In this document: positions 41,973 through 50,110 of the stretch, piece by piece
How the letters are laid out: every line of letters starts with the position of its first letter
Numbering within the stretch: position 1 is the first letter of the stretch
Position numbers and translations under genes: made by a program
DNA from: Oceanimonas baumannii
GTDB lineage: Bacteria > Pseudomonadota > Gammaproteobacteria > Enterobacterales > Aeromonadaceae
Direction: 5' to 3'
DNA length: 64,000 bases
NCBI RefSeq assembly: GCF_002245495.1
Contig: NZ_NQJF01000009.1
Location: 124,001-188,000 of the forward strand
The notes under the pieces: generated by a model
Told to the model about the DNA's origin: nothing
Database searches by the model: none
The model's input: only the letters and a program-made list of their open reading frames with translations

Positions 41973-42845
41973 TCAGGCCGCCGCCAGCCCCAATGCCAGC
42001 CCGGTGGTCAATATCAGGGTCCCCCTGGCGGTCAGCGCCAGTGCCCGATTCAGCTCGGCCCCCTCGCGGGTCAGCACCAGCCTGAACCCTTGCGCCAGTG
42101 GCCACAGTCCTGCCAGCGCTACATAGCCCCAGCCGGTCATCAGCCGCTCGGCGGCCAGCACTGCCAGTGCCAGCACCGCCCCCTGCCAGGCCCGGGCCCG
42201 GTGCAGCCCCAGCCGCAATGCCAGGGTACGTTTGCCGGCGGCGCGGTCCCCTGCCATATCACGAATATTGTTGATATTGAGCACCGCCATCGACAGCAGC
42301 CCCGCCACCAGCGCCGCCCAACCGCCGGTAGCGGTGAGCTCGGGCCGCATCAGCCAGCCGGTGCCCAGCACCGCCACCAGGCCAAAAAACACAAACACCG
42401 CCGCATCTCCCAGCCCCAGGTAACCATAGGGACGCCGGCCCAGGGTATAACCCAGGGCAGCCAGCACCGATAGTGCACCCAACAGTAGAAAACCGAGCCA
42501 GGCAGAAACATCGCAGCCCAACGCCAGCGCCAGCAGGGCCAGCCCACTTGCCAGCGACGCCGCTGTTACCTGTATCATGGCCCGGCGCAACTGCAGCGGG
42601 GACACTTGCCCCGAGGCCAGCACCCGCACCGGCCCGATGCGCTCAGCGCCGTCGGTACCACGCACACCATCACCATAGTCATTGGCCAGATTGGACACTA
42701 TCTGCAACAGCAGCGCTGTCAGCAATGCCAGTACCAATATGCCAGGCACCACAGTACCGGCAGACGCCGCGCCCAGCACAATGGATGCCACTGCCAGCGG
42801 CAGAGTTTTGGGACGAATGGCCAGCAGCCAGGTTTTCAGGGGCAT
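41973..42845 (-). CDS. menA: 1,4-dihydroxy-2-naphthoate polyprenyltransferase MenA
   Basis: The 290-residue membrane protein has about eight to nine helices and the two Asp-rich prenyltransferase motifs NDYGDGVRGTD and NNIRDMAGDRAAGKRT. MenA attaches the isoprenoid tail to make demethylmenaquinone. The start is MPLKTWLLAIRPKTLPL at ATG 42845, with GGGAA upstream; a longer frame to 42971 adds a non-homologous segment. It is divergent from the menC-like gene, with 124 bases between starts. Confidence 0.92.
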   Translation of the reverse strand: MPLKTWLLAIRPKTLPLAVASIVLGAASAGTVVPGILVLALLTALLLQIVSNLANDYGDGVRGTDGAERIGPVRVLASGQVSPLQLRRAMIQVTAASLASGLALLALALGCDVSAWLGFLLLGALSVLAALGYTLGRRPYGYLGLGDAAVFVFFGLVAVLGTGWLMRPELTATGGWAALVAGLLSMAVLNINNIRDMAGDRAAGKRTLALRLGLHRARAWQGAVLALAVLAAERLMTGWGYVALAGLWPLAQGFRLVLTREGAELNRALALTARGTLILTTGLALGLAAA

Positions 42846-42969
42846 AAAAAGAATTCCCGCGTTAAATATTGGCCTGATGATACTCACCTGCCCCTGCAAT
42901 AAACACCACTGTCGCTCGCCTGAACAGCATGTTACCTTTATGTAAAAGTAAATGAATGAGAACCACCCC

Positions 42970-43881
42970 ATGTCTGTTTCCGTTTACCGCTACTCCCTGC
43001 CGCTGACCAAGGAAAAAGTAATCGATGGCATAGCCCTGCGTCGCCGCCATGGCTTTTATGTAAACATGAACGGGCATTGGGGCGAGGTCGCTCCGTCTGC
43101 CACCGCCGATCCCGCGGCTACCGAAACCGAACTGCTGGCCGCCAGCGAACAACTGGATGCTGGCCTGGAGCCCAACGCCACCCTTCCCTGGGTGCGTTTT
43201 GGGCTGGGCTGTGCCCAAACCCCGTTGGTTACTTCTCCCGCCACCAGCCTGCCGCTGCTGGAAGGTGAACGGGAAAGCATTATCCGCGCCTGGCGCTGCC
43301 GCCGGGTGCATCCCACCCAGGCCTGGCTGACTCTGACCGGCGATGTGCAGTTTGACGCCGGCCTGGTCCGGGAGTTGTCCATCCTGGTACCCGGGCTCAG
43401 GCTGATACTGGATGCCGGCGGCCGGTTAAACGAACAGCAGCTTATCGGGTTGTGGCGACACATTGACGGCCGATCCGTTGACTGGCTGCTGGATCCCGGT
43501 GCGGATGAAGCAATAACCCGTGCACTGGCCCGGGAACACGGCTGGCCGGTGGCACTCAGCGCCGACCGGTGCGGCAACGGAACACCCGCCGTTTTTGAAG
43601 AGCTCAAGGCGTTGGTGCTGCGCCCTTCCCTGCTGGGTGAACCGGCGCTGTGCCGGCAGCTTGCAAACGCCGCCCGGGCCAAAGGGTTAAAGGTGATGCT
43701 GGCAGGCAATCTGGAAAGCGGCCTGGCACACCAGCATATCGCACAACTGGCGGGCGAGCTGACCCCGGAGCGCCCTGCCCTGCTCGACGGCCTGCGTTAT
43801 CTGCTGCACAGCGGCGTTACCACGCAAGGCCAGCCGGACCCACAGCACCTCACCCTGATTTATGGCCCTGACTGTCTATAA
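42970..43881 (+). CDS. MenC-like protein with degenerate active site
   Basis: The 303-residue protein aligns by eye with o-succinylbenzoate synthase (MenC): VYRYSLPLTKEKV, WGEVAPSA and VRFGLGCAQ correspond to VYRWQIPM, WGEISP and VAFGVSCA of E. coli. However the catalytic KxK segment is TLTG, the second metal Glu motif is LLDPG, WDES is SADRC, and the general-acid/base Lys (IKP) is Arg (LRP). The Asp of LDA is kept. It is 303 residues, near normal length, and has no frameshift. The start (42970 or 42952) is uncertain because neither has a strong ribosome site. It may be inactive or altered. Confidence 0.7.
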   Translation: MSVSVYRYSLPLTKEKVIDGIALRRRHGFYVNMNGHWGEVAPSATADPAATETELLAASEQLDAGLEPNATLPWVRFGLGCAQTPLVTSPATSLPLLEGERESIIRAWRCRRVHPTQAWLTLTGDVQFDAGLVRELSILVPGLRLILDAGGRLNEQQLIGLWRHIDGRSVDWLLDPGADEAITRALAREHGWPVALSADRCGNGTPAVFEELKALVLRPSLLGEPALCRQLANAARAKGLKVMLAGNLESGLAHQHIAQLAGELTPERPALLDGLRYLLHSGVTTQGQPDPQHLTLIYGPDCL

Positions 43882-43988
43882 AACCGGCATAAACGACGCA
43901 CCAAACTGGTGCAAAAGGCAAGGTTTTCTTGGCATCCTGAGGGTAAATCCGTATAGTCAGGCCGATATTTCGACAGGTTCCCAAACTC

Positions 43989-45968
43989 ATGTTTCAAGAC
44001 AATCCCCTGCTGGCCCAGCTCAAGCAACAAATCCGCGATACCCTTCCCACCAAGGAAGGCATGGTCAAAGGCACCTCCAAAGGCTTTGGCTTTCTCGAAG
44101 TCAGTGACAAGGAAAGCTACTTTATTCCGCCGCCGCACATGAAAAAAGTCATGCATGGCGATCACATTACCGCCGTGCTGCGCACCGAAAACGACAAGGA
44201 ACTGGTCGAGCCCGAGACCCTGATCGAGCCCGGCCTGACCCGTTTTGTGGCTCGGGTGAAGTGGTTCCGTGACCGGCTCAATATCGTGCCCGATCACCCG
44301 CTGATGAAAGACGCCATCAAGGCCCGTACCATCAAGGGGATGAACGACAAGGACCTGAAGGAAGGCGACTGGGTACTGGCGGAGCTCAAGCGTCACGCCT
44401 TGAAAGATAACGGCTTTTTTGCCGACGTTGTCGAGCTGATCGCCGGCGTAGACGATCCTATCGCCCCCTGGTGGGTAGTGCTGGCCCGCAACAGCCTGGC
44501 CAATCAGGCACCGCAGGATCGGGATGAATGGGATCTGCTGGAAGAAACCCTGCCCCGCCAGAACCTGACCGACGTGCCCTTTTTCACCATCGACAGCGAG
44601 TCCACTCAGGATATGGACGACGCCCTCAGCGTGAAAAAGCTCGACGATGGTGGCTGGGAGCTGCTGGTCGCCATTGCCGACCCCACTGCCTATGTTGCCC
44701 ACGACAGCGAGATGGACAAGGTTGCCGCCGAACGTGCCTTTACCGTGTATCTGCCGGGCCGCAATATCCCCATGCTGCCACGCACTCTGGCTGACGAGTT
44801 GTGTTCTCTGAAAGAAGGGGAAGACCGCCACGCCCTGTGTGCCCGCATTCATATCGACGCTGATGGTAAAGTGGCCGATGACGCCGACTTTTTCGCCGCC
44901 CGCATTCGCTCCCATGCCCGTCTGGCCTACAGCAAGGTCTCCGACTGGGTGGAAGGCACCGGTGACTGGCAGCCCGAGAGCGAGGTGATTGCCGGACAGC
45001 TGCGCGATCTCACTGATCTGACCCGCGCCCGCAACAACTGGCGCAGCACCCACGCCATTGTGTTCCCGGATCGTCCCGACTTCCGCTTTGAGCTGGATGA
45101 CGCCAGCAACGTAGTAGCCATTCATGCCGATCACCGCCGCATTGCCAACCTGATGGTGGAAGAGTCCATGATTGCCGCCAACCTGGCCTGCGGCAACTGG
45201 CTGACCAAGCATTGTGGCACCGGTGTATTTAACGTACATGCCGGCTTCGACGAAGAAAAACTGACCCAGCTGCAGGAGCTGCTGAAGGAGCACGAGGCTC
45301 CGGTAGATCCTGAAAAACTCACTACCCTGGAAGGGTTCTGCGAGCTGCGCCGCTGGCTGGATTCCCGCGACACCAGCTATCTGGACAACCGGGTACGCCG
45401 CTTCCAGTCTTTTGCTGCCATGAGCGTGACGCCTGGCGAGCACTACGGCCTGGGTCTGGATGCCTACGCCACCTGGACCTCACCCATTCGTAAATACGGC
45501 GACATCATTAACCACCGGCTGATCAAGGCCATTCTGGCCGAAAAAGCCCATGATGCTCATGCCCCCAATGCCGAACTGGCAGTTCACCTGTCGGAACAGC
45601 GTCGCATGCACCGCCGTGCCGAGCGTGACATCGCCGACTGGCTGTATGTACGCTACCTGCAGCCGGCCGTTGCCAACGGTCATGCCTTTGATGCCGAAAT
45701 CATCGATATCGGTCGGGGCGGCGTAAAACTGCGTCTGCAGGAAAACGGGGCCGTGGTATTCATGCCTTCTTCCCTGATCCTGCCCAACCGGGATCGGCTG
45801 GAATGCAGCTGGGACGACGGCCGTGTCTACCTCGACAAACAGCCGGTATACGAGCTGGGCCAGCACATTCAGGTGATCCTGACCGAAGCCATTGAGGACA
45901 CCCGCTCACTCATCGCCAAGCCGGCCATTCCGCTGGTTCCGGAGAAGCAGGAAAAGCCCGCTTCCTGA
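43989..45968 (+). CDS. rnb: Exoribonuclease II
   Basis: The 659-residue protein has N-terminal cold-shock domains, the RNB catalytic domain with DSESTQDMDDALSV (metal-binding Asp cluster) and DPTAYVAHDSEMDK, and a C-terminal S1 domain (about 560-640). Length and sequence fit RNase II, which degrades mRNA 3' to 5'. It stands alone between menC-like and an intrinsic terminator that has been duplicated with a repeat. Confidence 0.94.
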   Translation: MFQDNPLLAQLKQQIRDTLPTKEGMVKGTSKGFGFLEVSDKESYFIPPPHMKKVMHGDHITAVLRTENDKELVEPETLIEPGLTRFVARVKWFRDRLNIVPDHPLMKDAIKARTIKGMNDKDLKEGDWVLAELKRHALKDNGFFADVVELIAGVDDPIAPWWVVLARNSLANQAPQDRDEWDLLEETLPRQNLTDVPFFTIDSESTQDMDDALSVKKLDDGGWELLVAIADPTAYVAHDSEMDKVAAERAFTVYLPGRNIPMLPRTLADELCSLKEGEDRHALCARIHIDADGKVADDADFFAARIRSHARLAYSKVSDWVEGTGDWQPESEVIAGQLRDLTDLTRARNNWRSTHAIVFPDRPDFRFELDDASNVVAIHADHRRIANLMVEESMIAANLACGNWLTKHCGTGVFNVHAGFDEEKLTQLQELLKEHEAPVDPEKLTTLEGFCELRRWLDSRDTSYLDNRVRRFQSFAAMSVTPGEHYGLGLDAYATWTSPIRKYGDIINHRLIKAILAEKAHDAHAPNAELAVHLSEQRRMHRRAERDIADWLYVRYLQPAVANGHAFDAEIIDIGRGGVKLRLQENGAVVFMPSSLILPNRDRLECSWDDGRVYLDKQPVYELGQHIQVILTEAIEDTRSLIAKPAIPLVPEKQEKPAS

Positions 45969-45987
45969 GGGTGAATCGCTGATACTG

Positions 45988-46014
45988 AAAAGGCCTGCAA
46001 ATGCAGGCCTTTTT
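45988..46014 (+). terminator. Intrinsic terminator after rnb
   Basis: Stem AAAAGGCCTGCA / TGCAGGCCTTTTT lies 20 bases after the rnb stop. Nearly the same hairpin recurs at 49208-49235 on the far side of the XRE-MFS block. Confidence 0.9.
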
Positions 46015-46016
46015 AC

Positions 46017-46110
46017 AAACGGCTGACAGCCCTGTGCAACAGGCCATGGATCTCCGCCTGCGCGGAGATGACCCTACGGCAGAAGCAGGAATCGGATAGC
46101 AGTTCTGATC
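46017..46110 (+). repeat. GGCTGACAGCCCTGTGC repeat, copy A
   Basis: Begins AACGGCTGACAGCCCTGTGC and includes the palindrome ATCTCCGC-ctgc-GCGGAGAT followed by GACC, then a tail with GCAGAAGCAGGA and GGATAGCAG. Copy B (49100-49185) matches along almost the whole length and copy C (49239-49291) along the first part. Confidence 0.88.
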
Positions 46111-46127
46111 TGGGGTCAGCGCCCGGC

Positions 46128-46616
46128 TCAACGCGAAGAGACCACCAGAAACAGGATCGGGCTTTCGGTGTAGTTATACCAATAGTGGGCCTGGTTGGAT
46201 GAGTAGAAATGTGACTGCCCAGACTCGAGAGTCATCTTTTCCTGCCCCAGCTGTAAAGTCAAAGAGCCCTTTACTACAAACACAAACTCATGACCTATAT
46301 GGGAAAAAGGTTCTCCCTCGCTTTGCCCCGGCTCAAGGGTCACCAGAATGGGGTGGAATTCGGGGTTGGGAAAGGAAGCCGCCAGATCTTCATAGTAAAA
46401 AGAAACATTCTCAAGTGATCGTTCTGATTCCGCAAAAAAGATACTGGGATTCACCTCCAACACCTCTGCAATTTTACGTAAGGACTCAAGCGTAACGCTT
46501 GACTTGCCCCGTTCAACCTGTGACAGAAAGCTGATCGAGACTCCCGCTCCCTCTGAAAGAGCTTTCAACGTTAACTTTTTTTCCTTGCGAATCTTCTTCA
46601 ACTGCTCGCCTAACAC
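46128..46616 (-). CDS. Cupin-domain XRE-family regulator
   Basis: The 162-residue protein has an N-terminal Cro/C1-type helix-turn-helix (about residues 5-60, LKALSEGAGVSISFLSQVERGKSS) and a C-terminal cupin (HIGHEFVFVVKGSLTLQLGQEKM, about 95-160). This design is common for regulators of polyamine, amino-acid or phosphonate use. It is divergent from an MFS gene; the 142 bases between carry a consensus-like promoter and two palindromes. The coding sequence is AT-richer than rnb. Confidence 0.87.
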   Translation of the reverse strand: MLGEQLKKIRKEKKLTLKALSEGAGVSISFLSQVERGKSSVTLESLRKIAEVLEVNPSIFFAESERSLENVSFYYEDLAASFPNPEFHPILVTLEPGQSEGEPFSHIGHEFVFVVKGSLTLQLGQEKMTLESGQSHFYSSNQAHYWYNYTESPILFLVVSSR

Positions 46617-46669
46617 ACAAAATCTCCCGCAACTTCAGCATTTTCGTCCCATATTCCTCCATCATACTA

Positions 46670-46735
46670 TCAACGAAAATATTGTTGACAAAAAATTAAC
46701 ATCTACCTAGGATGAAATTGAAGTGTAACTTCAAT
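46670..46735 (+). promoter_or_regulatory. Promoter and operator of the MFS gene
   Basis: TTGACA at 46685-46690, a 17-base spacer and TAGGAT at 46708-46713 give a good sigma-70 promoter. Palindrome TCAAC-N9-GTTGA (46670-46688) overlaps the -35 and ATTGAAG-tgtaa-CTTCAAT (about 46717-46735) lies at the start site. Either could bind the divergent XRE protein. Confidence 0.6.
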
Positions 46736-46758
46736 TCAGTGGATGATGAGGAAACATA

Positions 46759-48042
46759 ATGGATAAAAAAACACGGCGGGTGCTGATTGCCAGCCTGGTC
46801 GGCAGCTCAATCGAATGGTTTGATTACTTTCTGTACGGCACCATGGCCGCACTCGTTTTTAATCAAATATTCTTTGTCAGTGACGACCCAACACTCGGCT
46901 TGATCATAGCTTATGCCTCCTTTGCTTTATCGTTCTTTATCCGCCCCTTTGGTGGAATAATATTCAGTCATATCGGTGACCGCATTGGACGCAAGAAAAC
47001 CCTTGTTATTACCTTAAGCCTGATGGGGGCATCAACCTTTGCCATGGGGTTGCTGCCTACTTATCAAGCCATTGGTGTTGCCGCTCCCATACTGCTGATT
47101 ACACTGCGCCTTATCCAGGGGCTGGGCATCGGTGGCGAATGGGGTGGTGCACTGCTGCTGGCCACTGAATATGCGCCACCGGAAAAGCGCGGTTTCTTCG
47201 GTTCCATTCCACAAATGGGCGTCACCATTGGTATGGTGATGGGAACACTCGCCCTCTGGATTATGAATTTACTGCCTGAAGATTCCTTTATGACCTGGGG
47301 ATGGCGTGTACCCTTTATTCTAAGCGCCCTGCTTGTTGTATTCGGACTCTGGATCCGTAAAGGAATAGACGAAACACCCGAGTTCCAGGCCGTTAAAAAC
47401 AGTGGTGAGATCCCTAAGATTCCCTTAGTTGAAACACTGCGTTACCACTGGCGAGAAGTGTTAATTACCATTGGAGCCAAAGTAGTAGAAACAGCGCCTT
47501 TCTATATTTTCAGCACCTTTATTGTTTCTTATGCCACAACCAATCTTAACTTCTCGCGTTCCGCTACGCTGGGAGCCGTTATGATTGCCACTGTGGTAAC
47601 CACCATACTTATTCCTATTATGGGGGCTCTATCCGACCGTATAGGACGTAAAAAAATGTATGTTGCCGGCACCCTGGCAATGATGGCCTATGCCTTCCCC
47701 TACTTCTGGTTGCTCCACCAGGGCAGTGTCACCCTTCTGGTAATAGCAACCGTTATTGGGTTGGGAATTATCTGGGCACCAATAACAGCGGTTCTAGGCA
47801 CCATGTTTTCTGAAATCTTTGATGCCAAGGTACGCTATACCGGTGTTTCTCTGGGTTACCAGATTGGTGCCGCCATTGCCGGCGGAACAGCGCCACTGGT
47901 AGCAACCGCGCTGCTTGCCACCTTTGACAACTCTTATGTGCCAGTATCTATTTACATAATTTTTACCGCTCTCATTTCGCTGCTTTCTATCTGCTCGATT
48001 AAAGCCCAAGCACCTCAAAGAGCACCTCAGCCAGCATACTGA
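46759..48042 (+). CDS. MFS transporter, metabolite:H+ symporter type
   Basis: The 427-residue protein has 12 membrane helices and the signatures of the MHS family (ProP, ShiA, KgtP): IEWFDYFLYGTMAALVF at the start, GDRIGRKKTLV in loop 2-3, GEWGGALLLATEYAPPEKRG and RIGRKKMY in loop 8-9. It should import a small organic acid or amino-acid-like solute. A weak terminator and a ornithine-cyclodeaminase-like gene follow. AT-rich (26 G/C of 60 in 46861-46920). Confidence 0.88.
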   Translation: MDKKTRRVLIASLVGSSIEWFDYFLYGTMAALVFNQIFFVSDDPTLGLIIAYASFALSFFIRPFGGIIFSHIGDRIGRKKTLVITLSLMGASTFAMGLLPTYQAIGVAAPILLITLRLIQGLGIGGEWGGALLLATEYAPPEKRGFFGSIPQMGVTIGMVMGTLALWIMNLLPEDSFMTWGWRVPFILSALLVVFGLWIRKGIDETPEFQAVKNSGEIPKIPLVETLRYHWREVLITIGAKVVETAPFYIFSTFIVSYATTNLNFSRSATLGAVMIATVVTTILIPIMGALSDRIGRKKMYVAGTLAMMAYAFPYFWLLHQGSVTLLVIATVIGLGIIWAPITAVLGTMFSEIFDAKVRYTGVSLGYQIGAAIAGGTAPLVATALLATFDNSYVPVSIYIIFTALISLLSICSIKAQAPQRAPQPAY

Positions 48043-48055
48043 CATCATTATCCTG

Positions 48056-48078
48056 GCCCGGATTAAGTCCGGGCTTTT
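48056..48078 (+). terminator. Intercistronic hairpin after the MFS gene
   Basis: Stem GCCCGGA-ttaag-TCCGGGC followed by TTTT lies 13 bases after the MFS stop and before the next gene. The short T-run suggests a partial terminator. Confidence 0.6.
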
Positions 48079-48098
48079 CATTACAGGAGAAACCCTAT

Positions 48099-49046
48099 AT
48101 GAAAATCATCAATGAATCCGAGATTCAGCAATTTTATCATATGAAGCATGCTGTTCGAGATGTAGAAAACATACTTCGCATGATTTCAGCTGGTCGCATT
48201 ATCAATCCTCACCGGACTGTTATTCCAGTAAAAGATAAAAATGGGTCTGTTCTTTATATGCCCTGCTCGGATGGAAATGAATTTGGTGCAATAAAAATAG
48301 TTTCCATCTTTCCCCTTAATCCGGAGCAAAACCTGCCAACCACCCAAGGCAAAATTTTGCTGACCGAGCTGCAAACCGGCGAGCACCTTAGTCTTATAGA
48401 TGGCTCCTATCTTACCCGTCTGCGCACCGGAGCCCTGAGTGCTATTTCCTGCAAATATCTGGCCCGTCAGGACAGCAAGACTTTGGCCGTTATCGGCACC
48501 GGTGCCATGGCCTTTGAACAGGTTCTGGGTGTACTGGAAACACTCCCTATTGAGACTATTTTCCTGGTTAACCGAACACCAGAAAAAGCACAAGACTTCG
48601 CAGATCGTTTAGCAAGATTTGGCGTTAAAGCCAGAACTGAAATCGTTACCGATGCTGATAAAGCCGTTGCCAATGCTGACGTGGTCTGCTGTGCAACACG
48701 CTCTACCCAAGATGTTTTCTCGGCGGCAGCAGTCAAACCTGGCACCCACATTATGGGCGTAGGAAGCTATTTACCTGAAATGCGGGAGATCCCTGTAAAC
48801 CTGATTCCACAGGCCGATGCCATTTATGTTGACGACCTGGACGGTGTAAAAGCAGAGGCAGGTGAACTGATTGACGCAGAAAACCAGGGCATCTGGAATT
48901 TTAATAAAGTGACCGGCTCTCTCAATAATCTGCTGGATACCCCCTATACCCGCAAAGAGGATGAGATCACCATCTTCAAATCTGTAGGTGCCGCCCACTT
49001 TGATCTTGCTGTTGCGAAAGGTGTTTACCAATTGTTTCAAGAGTAA
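48099..49046 (+). CDS. Ornithine cyclodeaminase / mu-crystallin family enzyme
   Basis: The 315-residue protein has an N-terminal substrate half and a Rossmann NAD(P) motif VIGTGAMAFEQVLGVL at about residues 129-144, with GSYLTRLRTGALSAIS before it and VGSYLPEMREIP after it. Family members are ornithine cyclodeaminase, alanine dehydrogenase, or ketimine (pyrroline/piperideine-2-carboxylate) reductases. Which it is cannot be told here. AGGAG lies eight bases before ATG. With the MFS transporter and XRE regulator it forms a small catabolic set. Confidence 0.87.
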   Translation: MKIINESEIQQFYHMKHAVRDVENILRMISAGRIINPHRTVIPVKDKNGSVLYMPCSDGNEFGAIKIVSIFPLNPEQNLPTTQGKILLTELQTGEHLSLIDGSYLTRLRTGALSAISCKYLARQDSKTLAVIGTGAMAFEQVLGVLETLPIETIFLVNRTPEKAQDFADRLARFGVKARTEIVTDADKAVANADVVCCATRSTQDVFSAAAVKPGTHIMGVGSYLPEMREIPVNLIPQADAIYVDDLDGVKAEAGELIDAENQGIWNFNKVTGSLNNLLDTPYTRKEDEITIFKSVGAAHFDLAVAKGVYQLFQE

Positions 49047-49099
49047 GACGGTAATCATCTGGCCAACCTCTGATCACTCCGGTTGATGATCAGCAACAA

Positions 49100-49185
49100 A
49101 ACGGCTGGCAGCCCTGTGCAACATGCCATGGATCTCCGCCTGCGCGGAGATGACATCGCAGCAGCAGGCTGTGGATAGCAGAACT
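49100..49185 (+). repeat. GGCTGACAGCCCTGTGC repeat, copy B
   Basis: AACGGCTGGCAGCCCTGTGC..., palindrome ATCTCCGC-ctgc-GCGGAGAT and GAC, then GCAGCAGCAGGCTG and GGATAGCAG. It is a near copy of 46017-46110, in the same orientation. Confidence 0.88.
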
Positions 49186-49207
49186 GGCATCGACCTGACC
49201 ATCAGAC

Positions 49208-49235
49208 TAAAGGCCTGCATTTGCAGGCCTTTTTA
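49208..49235 (+). terminator. Second copy of the rnb-type terminator
   Basis: AAAGGCCTGCA / TGCAGGCCTTTTT repeats the stem of the rnb terminator (45988-46014); only the loop differs. No gene ends directly before it; the nearest plus-strand stop is 160 bases upstream. Confidence 0.88.
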
Positions 49236-49238
49236 CCA

Positions 49239-49291
49239 GTGGCTGACAGCCCTGTGCAGCAGGCCGTGATCTCCGCGCAGGCGGAGATCAC
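49239..49291 (+). repeat. GGCTGACAGCCCTGTGC repeat, copy C
   Basis: GTGGCTGACAGCCCTGTGCAGCAGGCC followed by a shortened palindrome GATCTCCGC / GCGGAGATC and ACACC. Same order (terminator, then repeat) as after rnb. Confidence 0.85.
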
Positions 49292-49299
49292 ACCAGCAA

Positions 49300-50082
49300 T
49301 CAGCCGATATGTTTAAGCAGCAGCTCGGCAAACTGCGCCGGTGCTTCTACCGAGGGCACGTGGCCCACCTGTTCCAGGATCACCGGTGCGTCCGCCCCGG
49401 CACAGCAGGCCAGGTGTTCCAGGGATTCCGGCGGGGTGGCGACGTCATCACGACCACCAACCAGCAGCAACGACACATCATGTTCTTTCAGCTGTTCACT
49501 GAAGTTGCTGGCCCCCAGCATCTCGCACAGCAGGGCGTAGCTGTTGGCATTGCCCCGGCCCATGATGGTGCTCCAGCCCGGCTGCAGGGCCGGTTCACGC
49601 TCACAGGCCAGCGGCCCGAACCAGCGCGGAACAATCTCGTTTGCCATCACTGCCAGACCATTTTCACGTACAGCTCCTGCCCGTGCCTGCCAGGCCTCGG
49701 CGGTGCCGATGACCGCACCGGTATTGGTGAGGGTGGCAGAGAGCAGGCGGCCGGCATTGGTGCTCAGCAATTGCTGGCCAATCACGCCACCGATAGAGGT
49801 GCCGACAAAGTGAAACCGTCCGCCACCAGCCATCTCGACCAGGGCCAGCACTTCCTCCGCCAGAGCAGCGGGGGTAATACGCTCATCACGCCAGGCTGCG
49901 CTGCTGCCATGGCCGGGCAGATCCCAGCTCAGTACCCGGTAACGGGGCAACAGTTCCGGCAGCAGGTCGTCCCACACTGCCTGAGTCATGCCCAGGGGAT
50001 GCGCCAGTACCACCAGCGGCCGAGAAGGGTCGCCCAGCAGGCGGTAGCCCACAGCACGATCGTTTATGTTCAGAAATGACAT
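49300..50082 (-). CDS. pcaD: 3-oxoadipate enol-lactonase
   Basis: The 260-residue alpha/beta-hydrolase has the nucleophile elbow GTSIGG, the Asp in LLVGGRDDVATPPE and the His in EQVGHVPSVEAP. The N-terminal VVLAHPLGMTQAVWDDLLP is typical of PcaD/CatD, which opens 3-oxoadipate enol-lactone. ATG 50082 has GGAGG four bases upstream. It is the last of pcaI-pcaJ-pcaF-pcaD on the minus strand. Confidence 0.92.
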   Translation of the reverse strand: MSFLNINDRAVGYRLLGDPSRPLVVLAHPLGMTQAVWDDLLPELLPRYRVLSWDLPGHGSSAAWRDERITPAALAEEVLALVEMAGGGRFHFVGTSIGGVIGQQLLSTNAGRLLSATLTNTGAVIGTAEAWQARAGAVRENGLAVMANEIVPRWFGPLACEREPALQPGWSTIMGRGNANSYALLCEMLGASNFSEQLKEHDVSLLLVGGRDDVATPPESLEHLACCAGADAPVILEQVGHVPSVEAPAQFAELLLKHIG

Positions 50083-50110
50083 TGTGCCTCCAACTGATAA
50101 GAGTCTCGCC

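Noticed and set aside
43860-45443. Long minus-strand open frame opposite rnb.
   Set aside because: Antisense shadow of RNase II with no recognisable domain.
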